Assembly: GCA_964019415.1 (NCBI GenBank)
Contig: OZ025872.1
Coordinates: 9,622,678-9,686,677, forward strand
DNA: 64,000 nucleotides
Direction: 5' to 3'
Source of the DNA: Ianthella basta
Lineage: Eukaryota; Porifera; Demospongiae; Verongiida; Ianthellidae
How positions within the stretch are numbered: position 1 is the first letter of the stretch; each line of letters opens with the position of its first letter. The position numbers and the translations under genes are program-made. This document shows, in pieces, positions 20,779 through 31,104 of the stretch. Under the pieces are notes generated by a model. The model made no database searches. It was not told where the DNA came from and saw only the letters and a program-made list of their open reading frames with translations.

Positions 20779-21315
20779 TCTTATCTTGAACCGCTATGAT
20801 GGGCTGGCCGCAGTGAACCACAGCAGTCGTCAATCTGAAGGGACTGAATGCTGAAAGCTTAAGCCAACACAAATGGCTGTCTACAGCTAGAGACAACTTG
20901 AAATTTGATTGAATGCACAGCATCAAATATGCCTCCACATTAATCCTTGATTCAGCAGAACCTAGCCGGGTGTAGGCCTACATAGTGCTACCACACTACC
21001 ACGCTTCACTACTGAGTCACCACTGGCATCCAAACCCACTCACGCTCCATTGCACTGAATCAACCGCTAATTTGTTCAAATGCCATGTAAGATATAACAG
21101 TGCATGAAATGAGAATCCCAAGATAAAGAAAAATGGAAAAATGGAGGGGTGTGTATAGCAGCAAAACAAAACAAGCAAACAAACTGGTTCAATAATGATT
21201 GAATAAAACACAAACTTATAAAAACAAAAAAGCAGCCTGATCACAAATTACAAAGGGTCCTTTGTACGTCGAATATTCCTTCAAACATGTTGCATGGTGT
21301 ACAAGCACATATTCA

Positions 21316-22315
21316 TTAAAAATATGGCTCAAAGCAGTCCACTCTAAAGAATAGGGTGTTGTCTTTTAAGTACTGCAATTTGTTGTTAGCACGGCAGGTG
21401 AGATCTTGGTGGGAGATCAACTGAGGGTGTCCCCAGCCACTGTTTGCTCTCTCCTCTCCTGCAACACTCCCACTGGTACACTCAGGGATGTCGTCATCAG
21501 GCGACCAGGGCTGTGTCATGTAACACTGCCCATCCTCCAGCTGGTTGAGCAGGCTCACTTTGATGGTGCCTTTGAAGGGCCACTTTAGGATGGCGTCATT
21601 GTCTCCTCTCATCAGGCAGATGAACACGGACACATGAGTGCCATTTGCATTGCAGTCTCCAGTAGTGTACACTTTGAGACACGCCTTGTACCCACCAATG
21701 TGGGAGTACACAGGATCACTGTACCACACTTGGATATGGTCCTTCTCCTGAAAACCTTCCATCTTGACAACCCAAGGTGGACAGGGGTAGTAAGTGGGTG
21801 TGGTCTGGAGCCAGGGGCAAAAGGCAGTGGGGATACTGACAACTGCACCTAAATAAACAGCTTTGCCCAATGCTTTGATACAGTTGTTGCATTGTAGCTG
21901 CATATGATTCCATAAGTGCTTGTAGGTGGCGTCCCCTACGTGCAGTGTGTCCTCTGAGGTCCCTTCCTCTTCAGAGGTACAGACGGTCATCTTGTGGGGA
22001 CACTCCACCATTTCTTCAGAGCAGGTGTTAGCAAGGTGATTCTTCATTTCTCTACGGGTTAGAGCCAGTTTGCATCCAAGCAGGACAGGGGAGACAGAAT
22101 GATTCACACACTACGAGGTGTGCAGAAGTAACAGTGCTGTAGGTGCCCCTGAATTGACAGTGAGGACACTTGAAGTCACATCGAAGGCATTCAGTTATTT
22201 CATGACTTCTGAGTTCCTTTCGATCCATCTCTTTCTTGCATCCATGTTTGCATTTCACCGTCTGATAACAACAGATCTCCCTTTCACTCAGCACATTCTG
22301 AGTGAAAGAAGACAA
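21316..22315 (-). pseudogene. Group I TRAF-like relic lacking RING
   Basis: The MATH end is intact (21316-21800: [42 protein letters not shown]). The middle repeat region is shortened and the ECPHKM finger runs into an altered CTSEEEGTSED. Near 22080 an extra base shifts the frame inside what should be CVAGCKR. Further upstream only one finger block (CCYQTVKCKHGCKKEM, FKCPHCQFRG) survives to ~22310. Leader, RING and promoter are gone, replaced by unrelated sequence. The finger part resembles 22989-24281 more than 15891-17507, while the 3' flank matches the latter, so it may be a recombinant. Confidence 0.85.
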
Positions 22316-22615
22316 CTGTATCCCACCAATTGCCTGTTCAACGTTTCATTCGGATTGATGGTGTTCTGCAAAGTCTAGTGACACCAGCTGACTACGATCC
22401 CTACTCCAGAATTCAGTGTAGAGGCCATACACTGGCTTAACTCGTACATTATACCACCCCATTCTCATTGCAGCTACTGCCAGTGGGGTCACTGCCATTG
22501 AACTTTACCACCACCTTAGCACTCAGCTAAATGCAGCACTTTACTTGTAGTCTTTCATGGTACATGCCTTGCCCGACACTGTGTACATCAGTATTGCTGG
22601 CCCATGTTTTGTGGC

Positions 22616-22697
22616 TAGTCTCGCGTAGCCAGACCGCCATTTTGGTCAGGGTGGTGTCTGTGCGTGACCAAAATGGTGGTCTGGCTACGCGAGACTA
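22616..22697. mobile_element. TAGTCT hairpin MITE
   Basis: 82 bp; ends TAGTCTCGCGTAGCCAGACC and its complement, arms rich in CCATTTTGGTCA. Flanks TTTTGTGGC and TTTTGTGCT fit a decayed 9-bp duplication (7 of 9). Confidence 0.85.
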
Positions 22698-22988
22698 TTT
22701 TGTGCTTCTGCTCGAGGATACACTTATGCCATCTACTCTTTCATTACATAATATGTAACATGCTTTATGTTCATCATTGTAAAGTTGAATAAAGAATGTC
22801 ATAGCTACCAATAAGAATAGCTAAACACTACATTAAATGAAAATAGCAAAATAGCATGAATTGTTCCAATAATGGTAGCTAAGGTTCCACCGCTAAACAA
22901 AAATCCGATAGAAAAGTTATATACGCTGCATTTGGTTACCATACTGTCTATACATGTTGAATAGCGAATGCAAAGACACACATCACGC

Positions 22989-24281
22989 TCAATCTAGCAT
23001 TGGTTCAAAGCTGTCCACCCTAAAGAACAGGGTGTTGTCCTTCAAGTACTGCAATTTGTTGTTACCATTGCAGCACAGGTCTTGGTGGGAGATGAAACGG
23101 CGGCGTCCCCAGGACGTACCTGCTCTCTCCCCTCCTGTGACACGACTACTGGCATCTTCGGAGACATCACTACCAGATGACCATGGCTGCCTTGCGTTAT
23201 GCTGCCCATCCTCCAGCTGGTTGAGCAGGCTCACTTTGATGGTGCCTTTGAAGGGCCACTTCAGATTGTCATCATTGTCTCCTCTCATCAGGCTGATGAA
23301 CAAAGATAGGTAAGTGCCTTTTGCATCACTGCTTCCATTTGCATGTACTTTGAGACACATCTTGTACCCTCCAATGTGAGAGTAAACAGGATCGCTGCGC
23401 CACACCTTATTGTTCTTCTTCTTCTCCTGAAATCCCTCCATCTTGAGGACACATGGTGGCTGAGGGTAGCAAGTGGGTTTGTTTTGGAGCCAGGGACGGA
23501 AGGCAAGTGGGAGGATGGAGGCATCTGGGACTAAACCACTTTGGTTGATCATTTCATAGAGATGTTGCATTGTAGCTGCATATGATTTCATGAGTGCTTG
23601 TAGGTGGTGGTCCTTGTCTGATGTGTGCTCCTCCAGATCCTTCCTCTTGACGATGGAGGTACAGCCGGCCATCTTGTGGGGACACTCCACCAATTCTTCA
23701 GAGCAGGTCTTGGCAAGGTGATCCTTCATTCCTCTACGTGTTAGAGTCCGCTTGCATCCAGCGACACAGGGAAGACGAAATGATTCACATACTGTGAGGT
23801 GTGAAGTGGTGACTGTGTTGTAAGGACCCCTGTGTGGGCAGTGAGGGCATTTGAAGTTACGATGAAGACACTTGGTTGTTTCGTGACTTCTAAGTTGCCT
23901 TCGTTCCATCTCTTTCTTACATCCATTTTTGCACTTTACCATCTGGTAACAGCAAATCTCACCGATGTGCTCCTCAGCTTCCCTCAGTTCTCCCTGCCAT
24001 GAACAACCTCTCTCAAAGTTGGGGCACTTCACCTTGAAATCATTGAGTCTTCTGCTATTGAAGTAGTCTGGAGTCGAGGTGAAGGTCTTACGGTCAACAG
24101 GACATGTCTCTGTCTCTTTGATGCACTTTCCACAGAACAAGTGCCCACAACTGGTCTGCACTGGGTCAGAGACCAGCTCCAGACAGATGGGACATTTTAG
24201 TTCCTCTAAAAACTTCCTCTGGCTGTCCACAAAAGTGTAGTTTGCACCTTTGTAACTGAACTGGGGCAGGGACTGCGTCAT
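22989..24281 (-). CDS. TRAF-like RING E3 ligase with MATH domain (group I, short form)
   Basis: An intronless frame of 430 residues from ATG 24281 (MTQSLPQFSYKG). The frame is open upstream only through a GTG. The leader is very short. RING at about 30-63 ([17 protein letters not shown]); TRAF fingers ([28 protein letters not shown]); only one ~31-residue repeat (ALMKSYAATMQHLYEMI); MATH with [29 protein letters not shown] and LFFRVDSFEPMLD. The frame is intact. Closest relative: 25736-27031. Confidence 0.9.
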   Translation of the reverse strand: MTQSLPQFSYKGANYTFVDSQRKFLEELKCPICLELVSDPVQTSCGHLFCGKCIKETETCPVDRKTFTSTPDYFNSRRLNDFKVKCPNFERGCSWQGELREAEEHIGEICCYQMVKCKNGCKKEMERRQLRSHETTKCLHRNFKCPHCPHRGPYNTVTTSHLTVCESFRLPCVAGCKRTLTRRGMKDHLAKTCSEELVECPHKMAGCTSIVKRKDLEEHTSDKDHHLQALMKSYAATMQHLYEMINQSGLVPDASILPLAFRPWLQNKPTCYPQPPCVLKMEGFQEKKKNNKVWRSDPVYSHIGGYKMCLKVHANGSSDAKGTYLSLFISLMRGDNDDNLKWPFKGTIKVSLLNQLEDGQHNARQPWSSGSDVSEDASSRVTGGERAGTSWGRRRFISHQDLCCNGNNKLQYLKDNTLFFRVDSFEPMLD

Positions 24282-24372
24282 TTCGCTGCGTTGGTCTTGC
24301 TCCAGGGCCACGTGTTCATTCTGGATACGTGTTGAGTGCGTAGTAGACGTGCATTGTTCTTCGCGTTGTTTA

Positions 24373-24390
24373 TGACGTCACACAAATGGC
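24373..24390 (-). promoter_or_regulatory. CRE-type palindrome and AAATGGCG
   Basis: TGACGTCA at 24373-24380 followed by CACAAATGGCG, ~92 bp upstream of the ATG. This gene lacks the TTACGCAAT box found at its sister (27047), so the box is replaced or lost here. Confidence 0.35.
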
Positions 24391-25251
24391 GTCTTTAGCG
24401 AAGGGGACCAAGCGCTGATCAGTTTACGTATGGACCAATCCCTCAGCTGCGCATCCAGACCATACATCAGTCTCGCTGATGACGCCGATGTTAGCTCGTT
24501 CGAGCGAGCGAAGGCGACTGCACGCCATCCCATGTCATTTCCTCAACAATTCCGTACGCCGGTTTCGTTCTGATTGTTGGCGTTACGTGAATTCAACGAC
24601 ACTATGAGGGTGACTTTGTGGGGACAGTTGCAACGGCCGTCGTCCCTCAGCACCAAAATGCGGTATACAGACTCTTGTTTTGAAAAGTGGTTCTCTTTTG
24701 GTGAACACCTTCACAAAAACTAAAACCACATTGATAGAAGTCGTGCAGTAGCTTCCTTTACTGTGAATGGTGTATAAAGCTATGGTACTGGTACACTATT
24801 TGTACAGTATTAAGAGGTGTTTGGTACAGTTTGTGACATATACCCCTCCGTTAAAGTGGATAATATAACCTGTGCCGACAGGTGTGTTCACACTTGATGC
24901 AGAGTCGACATGAAATGCAATGCTTGGATTGAAAGCTACTGCGAACATGCCTTTAAAGGTTGTAGTCTGATATGCATAAGCACCGACAAACAGAAAGCGT
25001 TATTTTTCTTATTGCCTGCTGAACACACCACAACACTTATTGAACAATGAATATTGGAAAATAAAAGAGCAAGAAGTGCTTGTTAGAGTCACAGAGTAGC
25101 GTTTTCAAAAATGTTTTATGACACCAACCGTACACTGGCAAAATTCTTACATTGGACCTCCCCATCCTTATTCCAGCTAATATAGCTAAGTACATAGCTA
25201 ATCACTCGCACTTGATCTCAACCACTACCTTTACACTAATGCAGCACATTA
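24391..25251. repeat. 5' flank of duplication C (pair with ~27060-27780)
   Basis: The flank aligns with 27060-27780 at lower identity (shared GCGCTGATCA, ATGGACCAATCC-like, CATGCCTTTAAAGGT and GACAAACAGA words). The 22.7-25.1 and 25.5-27.8 kb units are therefore an older tandem duplication. No gene lies in it. Confidence 0.65.
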
Positions 25252-25406
25252 CAGTGAAACCTGTCTAAGACAGCCACTCGCGGGCCCTTTATAGAGAGGT
25301 GGCTGCTCTACAGAGGTAGATTGCAATGTTTTGGTGCTATTTGGAGCCAGGAAGGCTGGCTGTTTTAGAGAGGTGGCTACCTAACACAGTCTTAGACAGG
25401 TTCCAC
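25252..25406. mobile_element. Pogo-type MITE
   Basis: Ends CAGTGAAACCTGTCTAAGAC and, on the right, GTCTTAGACAGGTTCCAC. The interior (GAGAGGTGGCTGCTCTACAG) matches 9148-9282 in inverted order. Confidence 0.65.
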
Positions 25407-25735
25407 ATTACTTGTAATCCTTTATTGCACAACCTTGCCAGACACATGTATACCTCACCACTGCTGTCCCGTGTATTGTGCCTGCGTCCGAGGTCACATA
25501 CACTATCTTCCATTGCATAGCCATGAAACATAACGCTCATTGCAAAGTTGAAAAACGCAATATCTTACCAAAAAGAATAACATTACACACATGAAAATAA
25601 GGTACATGTAATGAACAAAAACAATGGAGTGAGCTAGCAAAAACATGAATTACTCAAAAAATGGTAGCTAAGATATAACAGCTAAATAGAATGTGTAGCT
25701 AAACTTGTTGCATAGTGCATGGACACATATCACGC

Positions 25736-27031
25736 TCAATCTAGCTCTGGTTCAAAGCTGTCCACTCTGAAGAACAAGGTATCGTCCTTCAAGTACTGCA
25801 ATTTGTTGTCACTATTGCAGCAGAGATCTTGGTGGGAGATGAAACACTTGTAGCCCCAGCCTTCATCTTCTCTCTCCTCTTCTGTGACACGAGTACCGAG
25901 GTCTTCAAGGGCATCATCAGGTGACCACGGTTGCCTTGTGTAGTGCTGCCCGTCCTCCAGCTGGTTGAGCAGGCTCACGTAGATGGCGCCTTTGAAGGGC
26001 CACTTCAGATTGTCATCATTGTCTCCTCTCATCAAGCAGATGTACACAGACACATGAGTGCCTTCACCATCATCATTTCCATTAGCATACACTTTGAGAC
26101 ATATCTTGTACCCTCCAAAGTGAGAGTACACAGGATCACTGTACCAGTCTTTGTCATTCTCCTTCTTCTCCTGAAATCCCTCCATCTTGATAACCCAAGG
26201 CGGATGAGGGTAGCAAGTGGGTGTGTTTTGGAGCCAGGGACGGAAGGCAAGGGGAAGGATGGAGACATCTGGGACTGAACCACTTTGGTTGATCCTTTCA
26301 TAAAGATGCTGCATTGTAGCTGCATATGATTTCATGAGTGCTTGTAGGTGGTGGTCCTTGTCCAGTGTGTGCTCCTCCAGATCCTTCCTCTTGACGATGG
26401 AGGCACAGCCGGCCATCTTGTGGGGACACTCCACCAATTCTTCAGAGCAGGTGTTGGCAAGGTGATCCTTCATTCCTCTACGGGTTAGATTCCTCTTGCA
26501 GCCAGCAACACAGGGGAGATGGAATGATTCACATACTGTGAGGTGTGAAGTAGTGATTGCATTGTAAGGACCCCTGTGTGGGCAGTGAGGGCACTTGAAG
26601 TCACGATGAAGACATTCAGTTGTTTCGTGAATACTGAGTTGCCTTCGTTCCATCTCTTTCTTACATCCATTCTTGCACTTTACCATCTGGTAACAGCAAA
26701 TCTCACTGGTGTGCTCCTCAGCTTCCCTCAGTTCTCCCTGCCAGGAGCAACCCTTCTCAGAGTTGGGGCACTTCACCTTGAAATCACCGAGTCTTCTGTT
26801 ATTGAAGTGATCTGGAGTTGCAGTGAAGCTCTTACGGTCAACTGGACAGGCCTCTGTATCTTTAATGCAGTTTCCACAGAACAAGTGTCCACAACTGGTC
26901 TGCACTGGGTCAGAGACCAAATCCAAACAGATAGGACATTTCAATTCCTCTAGAAACTTTCTCTGAGTCTGACAGTCCACAAATGTGTAGCTAACACCTT
27001 TGTAACTGAACTCAGGAACTAACTGCGCCAT
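25736..27031 (-). CDS. TRAF-like RING E3 ligase with MATH domain (group I, short form)
   Basis: An intronless frame of 431 residues from ATG 27031 (MAQLVPEFSYKG). RING at about 32-65 (CPIC, CGHLFCGNC, CPVD), TRAF fingers, a single ~31-residue repeat (ALMKSYAATMQHLYERI) and MATH ([42 protein letters not shown]). There are no lesions. Together with 22989-24281 it forms a subclade with short leader and one repeat. Predicted TRAF-type ubiquitin ligase. Confidence 0.9.
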   Translation of the reverse strand: MAQLVPEFSYKGVSYTFVDCQTQRKFLEELKCPICLDLVSDPVQTSCGHLFCGNCIKDTEACPVDRKSFTATPDHFNNRRLGDFKVKCPNSEKGCSWQGELREAEEHTSEICCYQMVKCKNGCKKEMERRQLSIHETTECLHRDFKCPHCPHRGPYNAITTSHLTVCESFHLPCVAGCKRNLTRRGMKDHLANTCSEELVECPHKMAGCASIVKRKDLEEHTLDKDHHLQALMKSYAATMQHLYERINQSGSVPDVSILPLAFRPWLQNTPTCYPHPPWVIKMEGFQEKKENDKDWYSDPVYSHFGGYKICLKVYANGNDDGEGTHVSVYICLMRGDNDDNLKWPFKGAIYVSLLNQLEDGQHYTRQPWSPDDALEDLGTRVTEEEREDEGWGYKCFISHQDLCCNSDNKLQYLKDDTLFFRVDSFEPELD

Positions 27032-27046
27032 TTTAGGCCGCGATAG

Positions 27047-27070
27047 TTACGCAATATGAGACAAAATGGC
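27047..27070 (-). promoter_or_regulatory. TTACGCAAT / AAAATGG promoter pair
   Basis: TTACGCAAT at 27047-27055 and CAAAATGGCGTC from 27062, the best match here to a YY1-like core. The distance to the ATG is 16 bp. Confidence 0.5.
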
Positions 27071-27780
27071 GTCTTTTTAGCGAACGCTCTGCCCGTCAGC
27101 AGCGCTGATCACTTTCAGTTTATGTATGGATCAATCCTTCAGCTGCACATCCTGAACTTAGAGCGATGTTACCGATGACACCACTGGTAGTCCCTTTCGA
27201 GTGAGCGTAGGCGACCGTATGCTATGCTCCGTCATATCTTCAACAGTTAGCTACGTAGCTACGTTTCGTTCAGATTGTCGGTGTTTTGTGAGTTCCAGCG
27301 ACGCAGTGATGGTGTCTTTAGGGGACACCTGCAATGGCCATCATACCCCAGTATCGGAAAGCAGTGTACAGGTTCTTGATTTGCAAAGTGCCGGCTCTCT
27401 TTGGGTCCGTGGGTGGCGGCCTTCACAAAGAGTAGCTAAATCCCATTGACGGAAGTCGCGAAGTAACTTCCTTGACTGTGAATGGTGTGTCTAGTATCCT
27501 ACTAGTTTAACCACACAAAGTAATCGGAGCCAAAAGGTATGTTCACATTCTGCACGATTATGAACTGGAATGTATTGCACTGTATGAAAATCACTTTATT
27601 CCAGACTGAAGGCTCAGTGGGTGCGAACATGCCTTTAAAGGTGGCAGTGTGATGTGCATAGGCAATGACAAACAGACATTGTATCAATTTGCCTGTCTGT
27701 TGAATGCACCACAGTACATACCAGACAGTGAGTAGTGGAAGTTAAGGCGTAAGAAGAGCATGTGACAGTTACTGCAGGCC

Positions 27781-28750
27781 CGGAGGAAGCACTTTAAAGG
27801 TGGTCAGGCCAAGTCAGAACAATATTACCTAGACGGCCACTTGCACAGGCCAGGAAGTACCTTAGCTATAGAAAAGCATGGGCAGACCTAAAAATCTGGT
27901 CAGGCCATTGGCTGGGCAGCCTGGTCAGTTCCGCCGGGCATGCACTGAGTACTATTCTTCAATCAGTTATGTACGTACTGGGAAGTAGTAATGTTAATCC
28001 ATTACAGCAATACAATACAGGAGTTGTCAACTTTACCCTCTTGTTGTAGACTATACCTCATCACCTTAGGAACATTCACACTGTAACTAGTTGCAAAGCC
28101 AGTTTAGTGTGAACGCGCATGCTGGTAACTGCTTGACATTTCCTGATAATGTGACATTGTAACATGAAGCAACTACTGTACACACCTCACTGACTCCAAC
28201 TCACATCATAGTGCGACTAGGAGGTGAGTTAGAATGAAGCTGTCTGCACAAATCAGTGTGTGTGTGTGTGCTTGCATCACACAACAGTTTGGCTTTCCCA
28301 ACGCAAACACCCTACTACACATAGGAGCTGTTTGCAGCTCAGTTTAAATTAGCACAGTAAGTACCGCACTACATACATATTAAATGTAACAGAGCAACTG
28401 TGTGTCTGAGAGGCAGTCTGTGATAGCCTACCTGGTCTTCAACCGAGTAATTAGAGAATGTAACACATGAATTCAAAGGCACACACATGCACATACACAC
28501 ACATGCCAGACACTGGAACACGAGCAAAAGTTGTACATGTAAACACACACAATACATGACATCAATACACAAGGAACCGATTTCCACTTCTACACTAAGG
28601 TATACAGCTACTGCGGACGATCTTGAGAGACGAATATATACGATTCTTCTTCCTTGCTTCACGGTAGTCAGAGTTCTACTGCGACAACTTACCGAATGGC
28701 AATACATCAATACGACTACATTCGTGTATACGGCATTGCAATAGACTTAC
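27781..28750. other. Spacer; possible unresolved 3' exons of the spliced gene
   Basis: The splice donor at 28750 shows that the spliced gene continues at lower coordinates, but I could not identify its next exon with confidence. Candidate acceptors on the minus strand (near 28688 and 28523) lead quickly to stops or to cysteine-rich repeat-like frames. Confidence 0.4.
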
Positions 28751-29007
28751 CATAAGTATCCAATAATGCAATGTCTTCCAGATGGAGAACAATTTCCACT
28801 GCCTCCACATATGCTTCATGCCCCTTGCCAGCATCTCGTTCCTCCTTCAGCAAGGGTGAAAGGACGTCAAGACAGCCCAACCAGTAGCGCTCAGATGTGA
28901 AGAGTTGTACGAACATCTTCTTCTGGTGCATCGGGACGGAGAGGGATGCGCGTGTAAGTATCCGCAGGATGGCGTCTTGTTGCCATGGTGACAGATGACC
29001 TCCAGGA
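28751..29007 (-). CDS. Spliced gene, exon e (last recognised)
   Basis: 257 nt. Acceptor CGCAG before TCCTGGAGG, donor TATG|GTAAGT at 28750. Phases 2 in and 1 out join correctly to the exon at 29124-29429. It encodes a helix-rich segment (LSPWQQDAILRILTRASLS, FVQLFTSERYWLGCLDVLSP). A following exon must exist. Confidence 0.75.
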
Positions 29008-29123
29008 CTGCGATGATAGAAAGTGCTTATACTAGACCAATCAGAAACCACACACACCTACAGGCCACACCCACCCACCCCCACCCACAGACGCGTGCAT
29101 ACTGTACGTACACAAACACACAC

Positions 29124-29429
29124 CTTGGTTTACCACCACTCTGTTCACCCTCTCCTGCTAGTACTCTGAGGTAAGCTGCAGTGAGTAGTAACAAGACTTC
29201 TCCGTCCTTAGGCAGGTACTCCTGCACCACGGCCTTCTCTTTACTGGCAAGCTCTCGAACATACTCTGCAAGTGGGTGGAGCTTGGACGACTCGAGAGTG
29301 GACACAACATGGAGGGAGTGGTCCAGTGGGTGGGGTTGAAGGCACAGCACAGTTGGTATCCATGGTGACACGTGGGACACCATTTCACAGCAAAGCGAAA
29401 CAGCTGCAGTTGAATCTGCTTCATATAAC
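29124..29429 (-). CDS. Spliced gene, exon d
   Basis: 306 nt. Acceptor CTGTAG, donor CCAAG|GTGTGT; phases 2 in and 2 out. Encodes LYEADSTAAVSLCCEMVSH and further helical sequence (LHPLAEYVRELASKEKAVV). No known domain recognised. Confidence 0.75.
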
Positions 29430-29519
29430 CTACAGTGGAGGATATAGCCGTATACAGAGAGCACACTACACACACACACACACACACACCACACACACAC
29501 ACACACCACACACACACAC

Positions 29520-29563
<44 letters not shown>

Positions 29564-29575
29564 ACACACACACAC

Positions 29576-29620
<45 letters not shown>

Positions 29621-29636
29621 ACACACACACACACAC
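29430..29636 (-). repeat. Intron with long (CA)n tract
   Basis: The intron between exons c and d is mostly CA/GT dinucleotide repeats (29468-29636), broken by CCA interruptions. The donor GTGTGT is itself the end of the repeat, so repeat length abuts the splice site. Confidence 0.85.
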
Positions 29637-29742
29637 CTGTGCAGATAGAGTGGGAAGTACTGCGCTCCATTCTCCACTGCCCTCTGTACCTGTTCCACAC
29701 ACCGAGCGGGATCCTTGCGAATGGCAGACAGGACGGTATCAT
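29637..29742 (-). CDS. Spliced gene, exon c
   Basis: 106 nt. Acceptor TTCAG before ATGATACCG, donor CACAG|GTGTGT; phases 1 in and 2 out. Encodes DDTVLSAIRKDPARCVEQV and so on to YFPLYLHR across the junction. Confidence 0.7.
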
Positions 29743-29997
29743 CTGAACTCACACAGACTACATAAACAGAGAAAGTAAAGCACATCACAATTTGAAGGAG
29801 TTTCACATTAGCTCATAATGTCATAGAAGGGTTGCTATGCATATTAACAAACACATTCCATAGACGCTGGACTATGGCACACAAAGATGTGCTCATACAC
29901 TGCACACACGTAGGACACATCACATAACACAGTACACAATAAGGCACATACAACACTCTCCACCTCTCTCTCTGCCTCACCCTCACACACACACATG

Positions 29998-30002
29998 GAT
30001 TC

Positions 30003-30073
<71 letters not shown>
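29998..30073 (-). repeat. Intronic (CA)n microsatellite
   Basis: A pure CA run of ~70 bp in the intron between exons b and c (29743-30087), starting ~15 bp from the donor of exon b. Confidence 0.95.
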
Positions 30074-30074
<1 letters not shown>

Positions 30075-30087
30075 ACAGTACACCCAC

Positions 30088-30782
30088 CTTGTTGACTGTT
30101 GACAATAGCCTGCCAGCACTTCCGTCTCATATCGAGCTTCTCAAATGTCAAGTGGTCCAGAAGCAGTGCTGAATCCATCTCAACAGCGAACAGTGACACG
30201 AACACATCCAGTCCAGGAAGAATGTCCTCCGACGTTACTTGGAAGAACTTTACGAAAGGATTCCGCTGATCGGAGAAGTCTGACAGCTGTGCAAATAGCA
30301 AGAGGAGTTCCCTCATATCAGCAAGCAGGTCACTCCCAAAGTGGGTGTGTCTGAACCACTTGTGAACACTCTTAGCATCCAGTGAAGTTGCATCTCCTTT
30401 CTGCTTCCCTTTTGGGGCGTCCACTTCTTCAACTCCTTCATCCTCGATGGATCTTGTCTGCTTCTGAATTCCTATCTCACTAACCAGATCAAAAGTTAAA
30501 ACAGAAGAGGGGCTATCTCCGGACATTGTGTGGCCACCCTCAAGCTGCTGAGACTTAGACGGCAAGTCTGCACCACTAAATTCAGCTAAATTGTCTTCTT
30601 CAGCGTCAAAAGTGCTCTCTCCCACCAAGCCTGGATCGAGGGACCCCCCGTCAGTTGCTTCTCTTCCCTTCCACCTCTTGCGCTGGGAAGAGTATACCTT
30701 GAGCAAATTATCCATCCAGCGGTAGAGAAGCGGCAGGGCAGAGGAGAGGTTGGCAGTGAGGAGGAGCTGAGTCATGGACTCA
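30088..30782 (-). CDS. Spliced gene, exon b
   Basis: 695 nt. Acceptor CCTTGCAG, donor CAACAAG|GTGGGT; phases 2 in and 1 out. It encodes SMTQLLLTANLSSALPLLYR, an acidic linker, then HKWFRHTHFGSDLLADMREL and a helical stretch ending CWQAIVNSQQ. The pattern suggests an alpha-helical scaffold; I do not recognise the family. Confidence 0.75.
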
Positions 30783-31104
30783 CTGCAAGGGGCAGGGATA
30801 GGGAGGAGGGAGGGGACAGGAGGAGGGAGAGAAGGGAAGGGGTGGAGAGGAAGGGGAGGAATGGGAGAGGAAGAGAGGCGGAGGGAGATTGGGAGGAAAG
30901 GGAGGTGGAGGAGGGAGGTTGGGAGGGAAGGGAGGTGGAGGAGAGTAGCGTTAGTAAACATGGAAACACATCCACATTAAAAGATAAGAATATTCATATC
31001 TTCCCACCTTAACAGCAACCCAAAGCTTACAAATTTCCTTTCATGCAGACATACAGCACCTCTCACTTGTATCATAGATAGTCCATGAGTGTCTATGCTC
31101 GTAC
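30783..31104 (-). other. Intron with extreme purine/pyrimidine tract
   Basis: This 322-bp intron has a near-continuous pyrimidine run on the coding strand (30790-30950, GGAGGGAGG-type on the plus strand) directly before the acceptor. It forms an unusually long polypyrimidine tract with mirror symmetry, the kind of sequence that can form triplex DNA. Confidence 0.7.

Noticed and set aside
26032-26325. Plus- and minus-strand frames overlapping MATH-coding regions (also at 1812, 7100, 10280, 16299, 18310, 21612, 23288)
   Set aside because: They recur at the same place in every paralogue because they are shifted readings of the conserved MATH and finger codons.
29272-29778. Histidine/threonine-rich plus-strand frames of 103-168 codons
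   Set aside because: They read the (CA)n intron and the reverse of real exons of the minus-strand spliced gene.
29437-30073. CRISPR array or tandem gene repeats in the CA-rich region
   Set aside because: No unique spacers; simple microsatellites in introns of a eukaryotic gene.
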